From NCBI GenBank assembly GCA_017792425.1, contig CP051233.1, positions 1,150,402-1,214,401 of the forward strand: a stretch of 64,000 bases of DNA, given 5' to 3'. Below the pieces are notes generated by a model. It was not told the origin of the DNA, did not search any database, and saw only the letters and a program-made list of their open reading frames with translations. Below are positions 17,776 to 26,264 of this stretch, piece after piece. Numbering within the stretch: position 1 is the stretch's first letter; each line of letters opens with the position of its first letter. Position numbers and translations under genes: made by a program. The DNA is from Thalassovita sp. GTDB taxonomy: Bacteria > Pseudomonadota > Alphaproteobacteria > Rhodobacterales > Rhodobacteraceae.

Positions 17776-18854
17776 GCCACCTCTGCTTTCTTCAGACGGA
17801 TGCGGAAATTCGTCAGTACGTCCACGGCCAACAGGAAAAACAGCAACATGCCCTGAAACAGCTGGATCGCCGCCGAAGGCAGACCCATCTTGGACTGTGC
17901 GATGTCTCCGCCGATATAGGTCAGCGCCATCAATCCCCCTGCCAACAGGATGCCCACCGGATGCAGGCGACCAAGGAAAGCCACGATAATGGCGGTGAAA
18001 CCATAGCCGACGTTGAAATCGATGCTGATCTGCCCCGACGGCCCGGCTACTTCGAATAGGCCAGCCATGCCAGCCAACGCCCCCGAGGCCCCAAGACAGA
18101 ACAGGATCACCCGCGCCGGGCGCACCCCTGCGAACCGGGCGGCGCGCGGGGCTTCGCCGGTCAGCCGGATGTGAAAGCCGAGCATGTGCCGGTTCAGCAA
18201 GACATAGGCGAAAATTACCGCGATCAGGGCAAAGACAACGCCCCAGTGCATGCCGGTTCCTTCTATCAGGTCAGCGTTATGGGCGCTGGCGTATTGCTGC
18301 AGGTTGCGTGAGCCGGGGAACCCGTACCCCTGCGGGTTTTTCAGCAACCCCAAGGACATAGAGGCCAGCAACTGCTCTGCGACATAGACCAGCATCAGGC
18401 TGACCAGGATTTCGTTGGTGCCGAACCTTACCTTCAGCAGCGCCGGGATCATCGCCCAGGCCCAGCCGCCCAAGGCACCCGCGATCACCATCAGCGGAAA
18501 CAGCCATGCGGCCTCTAGCGGGTAGAAGGCCAGCGCGACAGCCGCCCCGCAAATGGCGCCGACGATGTATTGCCCTTCTGCACCGATGTTCCAGATACCG
18601 GCGCGGAAGCCCAGGGACAGGCCAATCGCGATCAGCACCAGCGGCGCCCCTTTCACCAGCAATTGCGGGCGATAGTAGAAGGCGAATTCGGAAAACAGCG
18701 GTTCGACAAAAATCGTGCGGATGGCGACCAACGGATCCTTCCCCAAGAAGGCGAACAGTGCGCCGCCTGCGATCATCGTCAGGGCGACAGCCAGAACCGG
18801 GGTCAGAAAGGTCCAAGCGCGGGATGGTTGGGGGCGTTTTTCCAGTCTCAGCAT
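17772..18854 (-). CDS. ABC transporter inner-membrane permease (BMP-type importer, first subunit)
   Basis: A 360-aa polytopic membrane protein of the same permease family as its neighbour but the longer type. Its N-terminal helix is preceded by a basic cytoplasmic head (MLRLEKRPQPSR). Family stretches include FRAGIWNIGAEGQ near residue 83 and LTGEAPRAARFAGV near 230, followed by several more helices. It begins 51 bases after the ATPase stop and ends in a four-base overlap with the partner permease, so the two are likely made in equal amounts. Confidence 0.88.
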   Translation of the reverse strand: MLRLEKRPQPSRAWTFLTPVLAVALTMIAGGALFAFLGKDPLVAIRTIFVEPLFSEFAFYYRPQLLVKGAPLVLIAIGLSLGFRAGIWNIGAEGQYIVGAICGAAVALAFYPLEAAWLFPLMVIAGALGGWAWAMIPALLKVRFGTNEILVSLMLVYVAEQLLASMSLGLLKNPQGYGFPGSRNLQQYASAHNADLIEGTGMHWGVVFALIAVIFAYVLLNRHMLGFHIRLTGEAPRAARFAGVRPARVILFCLGASGALAGMAGLFEVAGPSGQISIDFNVGYGFTAIIVAFLGRLHPVGILLAGGLMALTYIGGDIAQSKMGLPSAAIQLFQGMLLFFLLAVDVLTNFRIRLKKAEVA

Positions 18855-18905
18855 GGCTACGCTCCCCGCGTCATCTTGCTAACAATACTCGATTGCGGAA
18901 ACGGT

Positions 18906-20423
18906 TCAGACATGGGCGACCTCCATACCGTGTGCGCCGCCCATCATCAGGCCGATTTCTTCAACACTCAGCCCCTTCGCGGGCCGGATATCTGACAGGC
19001 GCCCCTCGTTCAGGGCGCCAAAATGGTCAGAGATTTCCATAAGCTCGTCCAGATCCTGGCTGATCACGATCACTGCCGCACCGCCTGCCGCAAGATCCAG
19101 CAGCGCCTGACGAATGGCCGCCGCCGCTGCCGCGTCCACACCCCAAGTGGGCTGGTTCACCACCAGCACGGTCGGGTTTTGCAATACCTCGCGGCCAATC
19201 ACGAATTTCTGCAGGTTGCCGCCGGACAGCGAACGTGCCGCATTGCCCGGTCCGGGCGTGCGTACGTCGAACCGCTTGATGATCGTTTCGGCGAAATCGC
19301 GCGCCTTGCTCCATTTCAGAAACCCGCGCGTTTCCAGACCCTGCCGCACGGACCCGGTCAGAACCGCGTTTTCAATCAGGCTCATGTCCGGGGCGGCGGC
19401 GTGGCCAAGGCGTTCCTCGGGTGCGGTCAGCAGCCCCAGTTTGCGCCGCGTGACCGGGCCAAACGCGCCGACGGGTTGGCCTTCCATCATGATTGTCGCG
19501 GAGGGCGTCAGGATTTCGCCGGACAGAGATGCCAGCAATTCATCCTGCCCGTTGCCCGCGACGCCGCCCAATCCCAGAATTTCACCGGACCGGACCTGTA
19601 GCGTGACCCCTTTCAGCGAGGTTCCGAACTCAGACGGTGATTTCACCGATAACTTTTTGATTTCCAACAAGACCGGCCCGATATCACCGCCTGTGCGTTC
19701 AGGTACGTGCAGCGAACTGCCCACCATCATTTCCGCAAGATCGCGTGCCGAAACTTCGCGCGGGGTGCAGGTGCCCACCTTCTTGCCCAGCCGCAGGATC
19801 GTGGCGGTGTCGCAAAGGGTGCGGATCTCTTCCAGCTTGTGACTGATGTACAGGATGGCGACGCCTTCGGCCGTCAGTTTGCGTAGGGTCTGGAACAGGA
19901 TTTCCACCTCTTGCGGGGTCAGAACGCTGGTTGGTTCATCCATGATCAACAGACGTGGGGATTGCAGCAGGCAGCGAATGATTTCCACGCGCTGGCGTTC
20001 CCCGGCAGACAAATCGCCCACGGTGCGATACGGGTCCAGCGGCAGGCCATAGGTTTCACTGACTTCGCGGATGCGGGTGGCCAGGTCGCGCATTCTTGGC
20101 GGGTTTTCCATGCCAAGGGCGATGTTTTCCGCAACGTTCAGCGCCTCGAACAGAGAGAAATGCTGGAATACCATCGCCACGCCCGAGGACCGTGCGACAC
20201 GCGGTTCCGAGGGAGCAAAGGGCTGGCCGCGCAGGGTCATGCTGCCACTGTCCGGTTTGACCAATCCGTAGATCATCTTGACCAGGGTGGATTTGCCCGC
20301 CCCGTTTTCCCCCAACAGCGCGTGGACCTCGCCTTCCTTGATGTCGAACGAGACCGAGTCGTTGGCGACGACCCCCGGATAGGCCTTGGTCAGCCCCTGT
20401 ATCGAAAGCAGCGTCCCTGTCAC
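18906..20423 (-). CDS. ABC transporter ATP-binding protein, two fused ATPase domains (BMP-type importer)
   Basis: A 505-aa protein with two ABC domains, as in simple-sugar/nucleoside importers. The first is canonical: Walker A GENGAGKST, signature LSAGERQRVEI, Walker B LLIMDEPTSVL. The second is degenerate at Walker A (GNGQDE), keeps LSGGNLQKF, and has VVNQPTWGVD in place of the usual Walker B Asp-Glu; asymmetric sites are usual in this family. The start is a GTG at 20423 that overlaps the xdhC stop (GTGA) with GGGGA upstream; the longer open frame is a shadow of xdhC. It energises the two permeases encoded just downstream. Confidence 0.9.
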   Translation of the reverse strand: MTGTLLSIQGLTKAYPGVVANDSVSFDIKEGEVHALLGENGAGKSTLVKMIYGLVKPDSGSMTLRGQPFAPSEPRVARSSGVAMVFQHFSLFEALNVAENIALGMENPPRMRDLATRIREVSETYGLPLDPYRTVGDLSAGERQRVEIIRCLLQSPRLLIMDEPTSVLTPQEVEILFQTLRKLTAEGVAILYISHKLEEIRTLCDTATILRLGKKVGTCTPREVSARDLAEMMVGSSLHVPERTGGDIGPVLLEIKKLSVKSPSEFGTSLKGVTLQVRSGEILGLGGVAGNGQDELLASLSGEILTPSATIMMEGQPVGAFGPVTRRKLGLLTAPEERLGHAAAPDMSLIENAVLTGSVRQGLETRGFLKWSKARDFAETIIKRFDVRTPGPGNAARSLSGGNLQKFVIGREVLQNPTVLVVNQPTWGVDAAAAAAIRQALLDLAAGGAAVIVISQDLDELMEISDHFGALNEGRLSDIRPAKGLSVEEIGLMMGGAHGMEVAHV

Positions 20424-21355
20424 GCGGTTTTCCCCTTGTATTGCAGAGTCTTGTGGGTTTTTCCCCTGAGTACCTCGGCGGCTACCCCGATTGCAATTGC
20501 CTGCGGGTCTTTCCCCAGCGACGGCTGACCGATCGGGCATTCGATCCGCGCGATGTCGTCAGCGGCGTGGCCCAATGCCGCCAGCCTGTTGCGGAACCGT
20601 GCCCATTTGGTGGCGGATCCGATCAACCCGCAGTCAGCAAACCCGCGGGCCAGCAGGGCGTGGCACAGTTCAAGGTCCAGAGTGTGCGAAAACGTCAATA
20701 CCAGGTGGTGGGCGTCCAGGGGGGCATGTGTGGCCAGCAGGCTGGGCTGGCCCGCCGGGATCGCGGTGACGTTCGCGGGAATGTCAGCCGGAAAACGTTC
20801 AGCGCTGATGTCTACCCATGTGATCGCCAGGTCAGGCAGGGGAGCGAGAACCTGAACCAGCGCCCGCCCCACATGTCCCGCGCCCCAGATCCATAGGCAG
20901 GTTTCGGGATGATGGACGGGTTCGATCATCCAGCCGTTCAACAGTTGCGCATCCGGTCGGCACCCTTTGGCGCGGGCATCGGTCAACACGCGCTTGACGG
21001 GCAGGGGCATCGCGCTGCCGTCGACGGGGCGCGCGATCACATGATCGGGTAGTGCTGCGACGCGTTCTGCATCATAGATTTCCCGCCACAAGCCGATCCG
21101 CCCGCCGCAGCATTGGCCCAGGTCTGGACCCAGGGCGTGGATGCTGTACTGGTCCTTGTCAGATTGCCGCGCCTGTTGCGCTGCCAAGTATTCCAATGCG
21201 CCGCCGCCGATCGTGCCGGATTGCCCGTTCTGCCAAATCAGCAGCGCCGCCCCGACCTCTCTTGGAGAAGAGCCTTCGACCCGCGCGATTACAACGCGCG
21301 CCACCCGGCCATGCGCCTCGACCGCCGCCTTAAGTGCAACTACGTCAAATCCCAT
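20420..21355 (-). CDS. xdhC: xanthine dehydrogenase accessory protein XdhC
   Basis: Binds the molybdenum cofactor, supports its sulphuration and inserts it into the XdhB subunit; it is not part of the final enzyme. The 311 residues show the XdhC pattern: VARVEGSSPREVGAAL near residue 24, GTIGGGALE near 47, LGPDLGQCCGGRI near 77 (conserved Cys pair), and a C-terminal Rossmann-like domain starting LWIWGAGHVGRALV near 155. The start overlaps xdhB by 11 bases and the stop overlaps the ATPase start, so this gene physically joins enzyme and transporter into one operon. Confidence 0.92.
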   Translation of the reverse strand: MGFDVVALKAAVEAHGRVARVVIARVEGSSPREVGAALLIWQNGQSGTIGGGALEYLAAQQARQSDKDQYSIHALGPDLGQCCGGRIGLWREIYDAERVAALPDHVIARPVDGSAMPLPVKRVLTDARAKGCRPDAQLLNGWMIEPVHHPETCLWIWGAGHVGRALVQVLAPLPDLAITWVDISAERFPADIPANVTAIPAGQPSLLATHAPLDAHHLVLTFSHTLDLELCHALLARGFADCGLIGSATKWARFRNRLAALGHAADDIARIECPIGQPSLGKDPQAIAIGVAAEVLRGKTHKTLQYKGKTA

Positions 21356-23660
21356 CGCGCTGCCTCCGAATTGCGTTCAGAAGGCGCTCGGGTGTCGCTG
21401 GCGCATCCAGAGCGGGATAGCCCGGCCCGCAGGCGGCCACGGCATCTGACAGCGCCAGCAAGGCCGAAATGCCCAGCATTAAAGGTGGCTCTCCGACAGC
21501 TTTTGAACGATAGATCGTGTCTTCGGTATTCCGCTCGTCCCACAGGGCAATGTTGAACACCTCTGGCTGGTCGGAAAATGCCGGGATCTTGTAGGTCGAA
21601 GGCGCGTGCGTCGTCAGCCTGCCCTTGTCGTCCCAGGTCAGTTCTTCTGTCGTCAGCCAGCCCGCTCCCTGCACGTAGCCGCCTTCTATCTGGCCGATGT
21701 CCAGCGCGGGGTTCAGCGAAGCACCGGCATCATGCAGGATATCCGCGCGCAGGATACGGTTTTCGCCGGTCAGCGTGTCCACGATCACTTCGGTCACGGC
21801 GGCGCCATAGGCGAAATAAAAGAAGGGCCGCCCTTCGCCCTTTATCCTGTCCCAGGCCAGTTTTGGTGTCTTGTAGAACCCGGTGGCGGACAGGCTGATC
21901 CGATGTTCGTAACAAAGTTTCGCCGCTGCTGCGAATGTCAGGGTGGTGTCATCCGCACGCACTTTGTCGCCTTCGAACGCCACTTCGCTTGCGCCGAAAT
22001 AGTCGCGCAGGAATTCTGCCATCCTCTCGCGGATCGTTTCACAGGCAACTTTCACCGCCATCCCGTTCAGATCCGACCCCGAGGAGGCCGCCGTGGCAGA
22101 GGTGTTGGGCACCTTGGCCGTGTCGGTCGCGGTGATCCGCACCGCCTGGATTCCAACTCCGAAACAAGTCGCCGCGACCTGTGCGACCTTCTGAAACAGC
22201 CCTTGCCCCATCTCGGTGCCGCCGTGGTTCAGATGGATCGATCCGTCCTGATAGACATGCACCAAGGCCCCGGCCTGGTTCAGGTGGGTCAAGGTAAAGG
22301 ATATCCCGAATTTCACCGGGCTGAAGGCGATCCCCTTTTTCAACACCGGATTGGCGGCATTCCATTCTGACACCTTGGCCCGGCGCGCGTCATAGTCCGA
22401 TTGCTGCAACAGCGCGGCTGTCATCTCGTGCAGAAGGAAATCCGTCACCTCTTGCCCATAGGGGGTGCGGTTGACCTTGGTCCCGTCTTTGCGAGGGGCG
22501 GGGGCCGGGTTCATGTGCGGCGGGTCGTAGAAGTTCCGTAAACGCAGTTCCACCGGGTCCATCCCCAGCGCATGCGCTGCGTGATCCATGACCCGTTCAA
22601 TTCCCACCATGCCTTGCGGGCCACCGAACCCGCGAAAGGCGGTGGCGCTTTGGGTGTTGGTGCGCAACCGGTGGCTTTCGATCCGCACATTAGGCAGGTA
22701 ATAGGCGTTGTCCGCGTGCAGCATCGCACGATCTGCGACCGGCAAGGTTAGATCCTGCGCCCAGCCACCACGGGTCATCTGCACGAAATCGACCCCGACA
22801 ATCCTGCCATTGCCGTCAAACCCTGCGCGGTAAGAGATGCGGAAATCATGCCGCTTGCCGGTGATGATCATGTCATCATCGCGGTCATAGCGCATTTTGC
22901 AGGCTTCACCCGTCAGTTGCGCGGCGATGGCGCAGGCGCAGGCCAACGCGTTGCCTTGGCTTTCCTTGCCTCCGAAGCCCCCGCCCATGCGACGGGTTTC
23001 CACCCGGACACGGTGCATCGGTACACCCAAGACATTGGCCACCTTATGCTGAATTTCGGTTGGGTGCTGGGTAGAGGAATGGACCAGCATATCGCCGTCC
23101 TCTCCGGGAACAGCCAGAGCTGCCTGCCCTTCAAGGTAAAAATGTTCCTGCCCCCCCAGATCCAACGTGCCTTCGATCTTGTGAGGAGCATCAGCAATAG
23201 CGCGGTTCGCGTCGCCGCGAGCATAAATGCGGGGGCCGTCCTCGAACCGGCTGCCGGCTTTCATCGCCTGTTCATAGGTCAGGATCGGCGTTACCTCTTC
23301 ATAAGAGACAACGGCCTTTCGCGCGGCCTTGCGGGCCTGCAGATGAGACCGGGCGATTACCAGGAATATCGGCTGCCCGGCATAGTGAATGGTGCCGTCA
23401 GACAGCAACGGTTCGTCATGTGCCGAAGGCGAGACGTCATTGGCAAAGGGCAGGTCATCGGCCGCCAGAACGGCGACAACCCCGGGGGCGGTTCGCACAT
23501 CCGCCAGATCCAGCGCCGCGATCCGTCCGGCCGCGATGCTGGACATGCCAAAGGCCAGGTGCAGCGTGCCGGCAGGGGTGGGGATATCATCGACATATCT
23601 GGCCTGGCCAGTCACATGCAGGCGCGCGGCATCATGGGGCAGGGGGGCACTCACGCTCAT
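21345..23660 (-). CDS. xdhB: xanthine dehydrogenase, molybdenum-binding subunit XdhB
   Basis: The large catalytic subunit, oxidising hypoxanthine and xanthine to urate. In the 771 residues, GQEHFYLEGQAA carries the substrate-contact Glu (Glu232 in Rhodobacter capsulatus), GGGFGGKE is a Moco-binding loop, AFRGFGGPQG has the substrate-orienting Arg, and SKAVGEPPLML carries the catalytic base Glu near the C-terminus. The length matches the bacterial split-subunit enzyme. It overlaps xdhA by four bases (ATGA). The key residues favour xanthine rather than aldehydes as substrate. Confidence 0.95.
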   Translation of the reverse strand: MSVSAPLPHDAARLHVTGQARYVDDIPTPAGTLHLAFGMSSIAAGRIAALDLADVRTAPGVVAVLAADDLPFANDVSPSAHDEPLLSDGTIHYAGQPIFLVIARSHLQARKAARKAVVSYEEVTPILTYEQAMKAGSRFEDGPRIYARGDANRAIADAPHKIEGTLDLGGQEHFYLEGQAALAVPGEDGDMLVHSSTQHPTEIQHKVANVLGVPMHRVRVETRRMGGGFGGKESQGNALACACAIAAQLTGEACKMRYDRDDDMIITGKRHDFRISYRAGFDGNGRIVGVDFVQMTRGGWAQDLTLPVADRAMLHADNAYYLPNVRIESHRLRTNTQSATAFRGFGGPQGMVGIERVMDHAAHALGMDPVELRLRNFYDPPHMNPAPAPRKDGTKVNRTPYGQEVTDFLLHEMTAALLQQSDYDARRAKVSEWNAANPVLKKGIAFSPVKFGISFTLTHLNQAGALVHVYQDGSIHLNHGGTEMGQGLFQKVAQVAATCFGVGIQAVRITATDTAKVPNTSATAASSGSDLNGMAVKVACETIRERMAEFLRDYFGASEVAFEGDKVRADDTTLTFAAAAKLCYEHRISLSATGFYKTPKLAWDRIKGEGRPFFYFAYGAAVTEVIVDTLTGENRILRADILHDAGASLNPALDIGQIEGGYVQGAGWLTTEELTWDDKGRLTTHAPSTYKIPAFSDQPEVFNIALWDERNTEDTIYRSKAVGEPPLMLGISALLALSDAVAACGPGYPALDAPATPERLLNAIRRQRDGI

Positions 23661-25030
23661 ACGCGCACCTGCTGAACGTTCGTCTGCGCGCCTATGTCCT
23701 CCAGGAAGTAGCGGCTGAGCATGTTGCGCGCGGTTTCCAGCCGGTATTCAGCCGAGGCCCGCATATCCGAGAGGGGTGTGAAATCCTGTTCCCACGCGTC
23801 CCAGGCGTTTGCTATCGTATCCTCGGTCCAGGGCCGCCCTGTCAGCGCCAGTTCGACTTGGGTCGCGCGTTTGGGGATGCCCGCCATGCCGCCAAAGGCG
23901 ATGCGGGCGCTGGATACGACCCCGTTTTCGACCCTTACGTTAAAGCATCCACAAACGGCAGAGATGTCTTGATCGAACCTTTTTGAGAGCTTGTAGCATC
24001 TCAAGCGGTCAGGTTCTTTTGCAAAACTGATCTTCTCCACAAATTCGCTGGGTGTACGGTCCTGTTTGCCATAGTCAAGGAAGAACGCTTCCAGCGGCAG
24101 GGTGCGGCGGTTGTCGCCCCGGCGCAGATGAAGCGTCGTGTCCAAGGCGATCAGCGCCGGTGGACCATCCCCGATGGGCGATCCGTTGGCGATGTTGCCG
24201 CCAATGGTTGCCGCAGCGCGCACCTGCGCCGAACCGAACCTTCGAAGCATTGCCCCAAAGGACGGATGCAGCCGATCCATCAGCGGAACCATCCGTGCAA
24301 TGGTCACCCCGGCGCCGAGTGTAATCGAAGCGTCGGTTTCCTCAATCTGTTGCAGGTCCGTGCATCGGTTCAGGAAAGCGGCTTGCGGCAGGTCACGCAA
24401 CCGCTTGGTTACCCATAGCCCGACATCGGTGGCACCGGATATCAGGGTGGCGCGTGGGTGGTCCTGATACCACGCCGCCAGGTCGCCGGCTGTTTCGGGC
24501 TGCACCACATCCCCCCGGATTTGGGCAGCGACATCGGGCAGGTCCGCCGTGGCCAAATGAGAGGGCGCAGGTTCGCCTTGTGCAGCGCGGGCTGCCCGCA
24601 AAATGGGGGCGTACCCGGTGCAGCGGCACAGGTTTCCGGCCAGCGCGGTTGCGTGGTCCGTGTCACCGTTCAAATGCGCGACAGCCATAGAGGTGATGAA
24701 GCCCGGCGTGCAAAACCCGCACTGGCTGCCATGGTGGTCTATCATTGCCTGCTGAACGGGGTGAAGCTCCCCCAAGGGCGAGGCGATGCCTTCTACTGTA
24801 CGGATGGATTTGCCATTCAGTTGCGGCAGCAGCAGAATGCAGGCGTTTAGCGCGTGGGCGCCATCGTGATCCTGCACCATCACGGTGCAGGCACCGCAGT
24901 CGCCCTCGTTGCAGCCTTCCTTGGTGCCCGTTTGGCGGCGATTGTTGCGCAACCAATCCAACAGGGTGACGGTCGGGGACACGTCACGCAGTTCTACGCT
25001 CTCTCCGTTCAGAAGAAAGACGACATCCAT
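23657..25030 (-). CDS. xdhA: xanthine dehydrogenase, FeS/FAD subunit XdhA
   Basis: The small subunit that takes electrons from the Mo centre through two 2Fe-2S clusters to FAD and NAD. The N-terminal 2Fe-2S domain has CNEGDCGACTV (near 39), and the second cluster has QCGFCTPGF (near 103) and LCRCTGY (near 133). A CO_dehydrogenase-type FAD domain follows (ATIGGNIANGSPIGD) with the C-terminal domain; 457 residues. It is the first gene of the leftward seven-gene operon. The 197-base gap to the divergent gene at 25228 should hold the promoter. A purine-responsive regulator is likely but not encoded here. Confidence 0.95.
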   Translation of the reverse strand: MDVVFLLNGESVELRDVSPTVTLLDWLRNNRRQTGTKEGCNEGDCGACTVMVQDHDGAHALNACILLLPQLNGKSIRTVEGIASPLGELHPVQQAMIDHHGSQCGFCTPGFITSMAVAHLNGDTDHATALAGNLCRCTGYAPILRAARAAQGEPAPSHLATADLPDVAAQIRGDVVQPETAGDLAAWYQDHPRATLISGATDVGLWVTKRLRDLPQAAFLNRCTDLQQIEETDASITLGAGVTIARMVPLMDRLHPSFGAMLRRFGSAQVRAAATIGGNIANGSPIGDGPPALIALDTTLHLRRGDNRRTLPLEAFFLDYGKQDRTPSEFVEKISFAKEPDRLRCYKLSKRFDQDISAVCGCFNVRVENGVVSSARIAFGGMAGIPKRATQVELALTGRPWTEDTIANAWDAWEQDFTPLSDMRASAEYRLETARNMLSRYFLEDIGAQTNVQQVRV

Positions 25031-25227
25031 TGTGCAAAGCCCGCCGCCTTACCCATGATTTGCCTTTTTCGCCCGTCTTCGATGCGGCGTAGAAAACGGA
25101 CAGGCCCCTGTTGGTTCCTGACAGCAAAGCGCGGATTTGACCATTTGGCAAGAAAAACCCCCTGTGCGATGATGCCCGTACAGCAAACGCCTGCGTATTG
25201 GGCGGTGGGCCGTATTGGGGTGTCTTG

Positions 25228-26016
25228 ATGAAATGGTTGGTGTTCGGCGCGGCGGTCATCGTCTGCCTTGCGGTCTTGCAGGCTGTGGGGCTTTGGCGGT
25301 CTGCACGCGTAGTAGATGGGCTGGTGGTGCGGCTGAATTCTCCGCCCCCCAACCTCTCGGTGGAACTGCCCGAAGCGGTGCGGCGCTACGCAGAGCGTGC
25401 GGGCGCCGATGGTTCAGTGCGGCAGGTGCGCTTTACTCAGGATACCGAGATGGAGTTGAAGCCAGGCGAAGGATGGCAACCCTTCGCGGCCCGGCAGTGG
25501 GTGGATACCAGCCGTGCGGGCTTTGTCTGGTTGGCCGAACAGCGGATGCTTGGCCTGCCGATTGTTCGGGTGGTGGATTCCTATACCAAGGACAAGGGGC
25601 TGTTGGTGGCGTGGCTGCTGGGGTCTATCCCGGTGGCGCGCGCCGAAGGGGCCGAAGCGGACCGCGCAGAGGCGATGCGCTATCTTGCGGAACTGCCCTG
25701 GGCGCCCGACGCAATGTTGCGCAATGGTGATCTGGCTTGGCAGGTGCTGGGCCCCACGCAATGGCAGGTGTCCCTGAATGGCGCCACGGTGGACATGCAC
25801 CTGAACGCGGATGGCGACATCGCCGAGATTACCGCCAAAGACCGCCCCGCCAAGGAAGGCAATGTGATGATCTTGCGCGATTGGCGGGGGATCTTTCGGG
25901 ACTATGCGGATTTCGGGGGGCGGCGTATTCCGATGTCGGCAGAGGTTGGCTATGTCTTCGACGAAATCACCAAACCCTATTTCAAGGGGCGGATCACCAG
26001 CTACACGATGGAGTAG
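25228..26016 (+). CDS. DUF6544-like protein with N-terminal membrane anchor
   Basis: A 262-aa protein of unknown function whose pattern fits DUF6544/DUF6920. One N-terminal hydrophobic segment (MKWLVFGAAVIVCLAVL) probably anchors it with the rest outside the cytoplasm. LPEAVRRYAERAG, FVWLAEQRM and LLGSIPVARAEG are recognisable family stretches. The ATG at 25228 precedes the anchor directly; ten extra codons from an upstream GTG are unlikely. It is divergent from xdhA. The same frame stays open for 41 codons after the TAG stop, which is noted as a finding. Confidence 0.65.
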   Translation: MKWLVFGAAVIVCLAVLQAVGLWRSARVVDGLVVRLNSPPPNLSVELPEAVRRYAERAGADGSVRQVRFTQDTEMELKPGEGWQPFAARQWVDTSRAGFVWLAEQRMLGLPIVRVVDSYTKDKGLLVAWLLGSIPVARAEGAEADRAEAMRYLAELPWAPDAMLRNGDLAWQVLGPTQWQVSLNGATVDMHLNADGDIAEITAKDRPAKEGNVMILRDWRGIFRDYADFGGRRIPMSAEVGYVFDEITKPYFKGRITSYTME

Positions 26017-26264
26017 GGCCGGGTTCAGGGCAGCAGCATCACCCCCGGCAAATCCGATCCCTATGTCAAGAGCGCCATAGGAGAGTTGAGCAAGGAAGCC
26101 CGCGAACAGAAAGACGAAAAAGTCGCCCATGATGCCCTATGACAGGGCGGTCGTCCGGGCGTAATTCATGCTGTTTCTCGCGGTTTGCAAGGGAGGGCGA
26201 AAAATAGTTGGCTGGTGGTAGGGGGATGCTCCACTTTGGTCCACCAATCGGCTAGTTTCAGACC

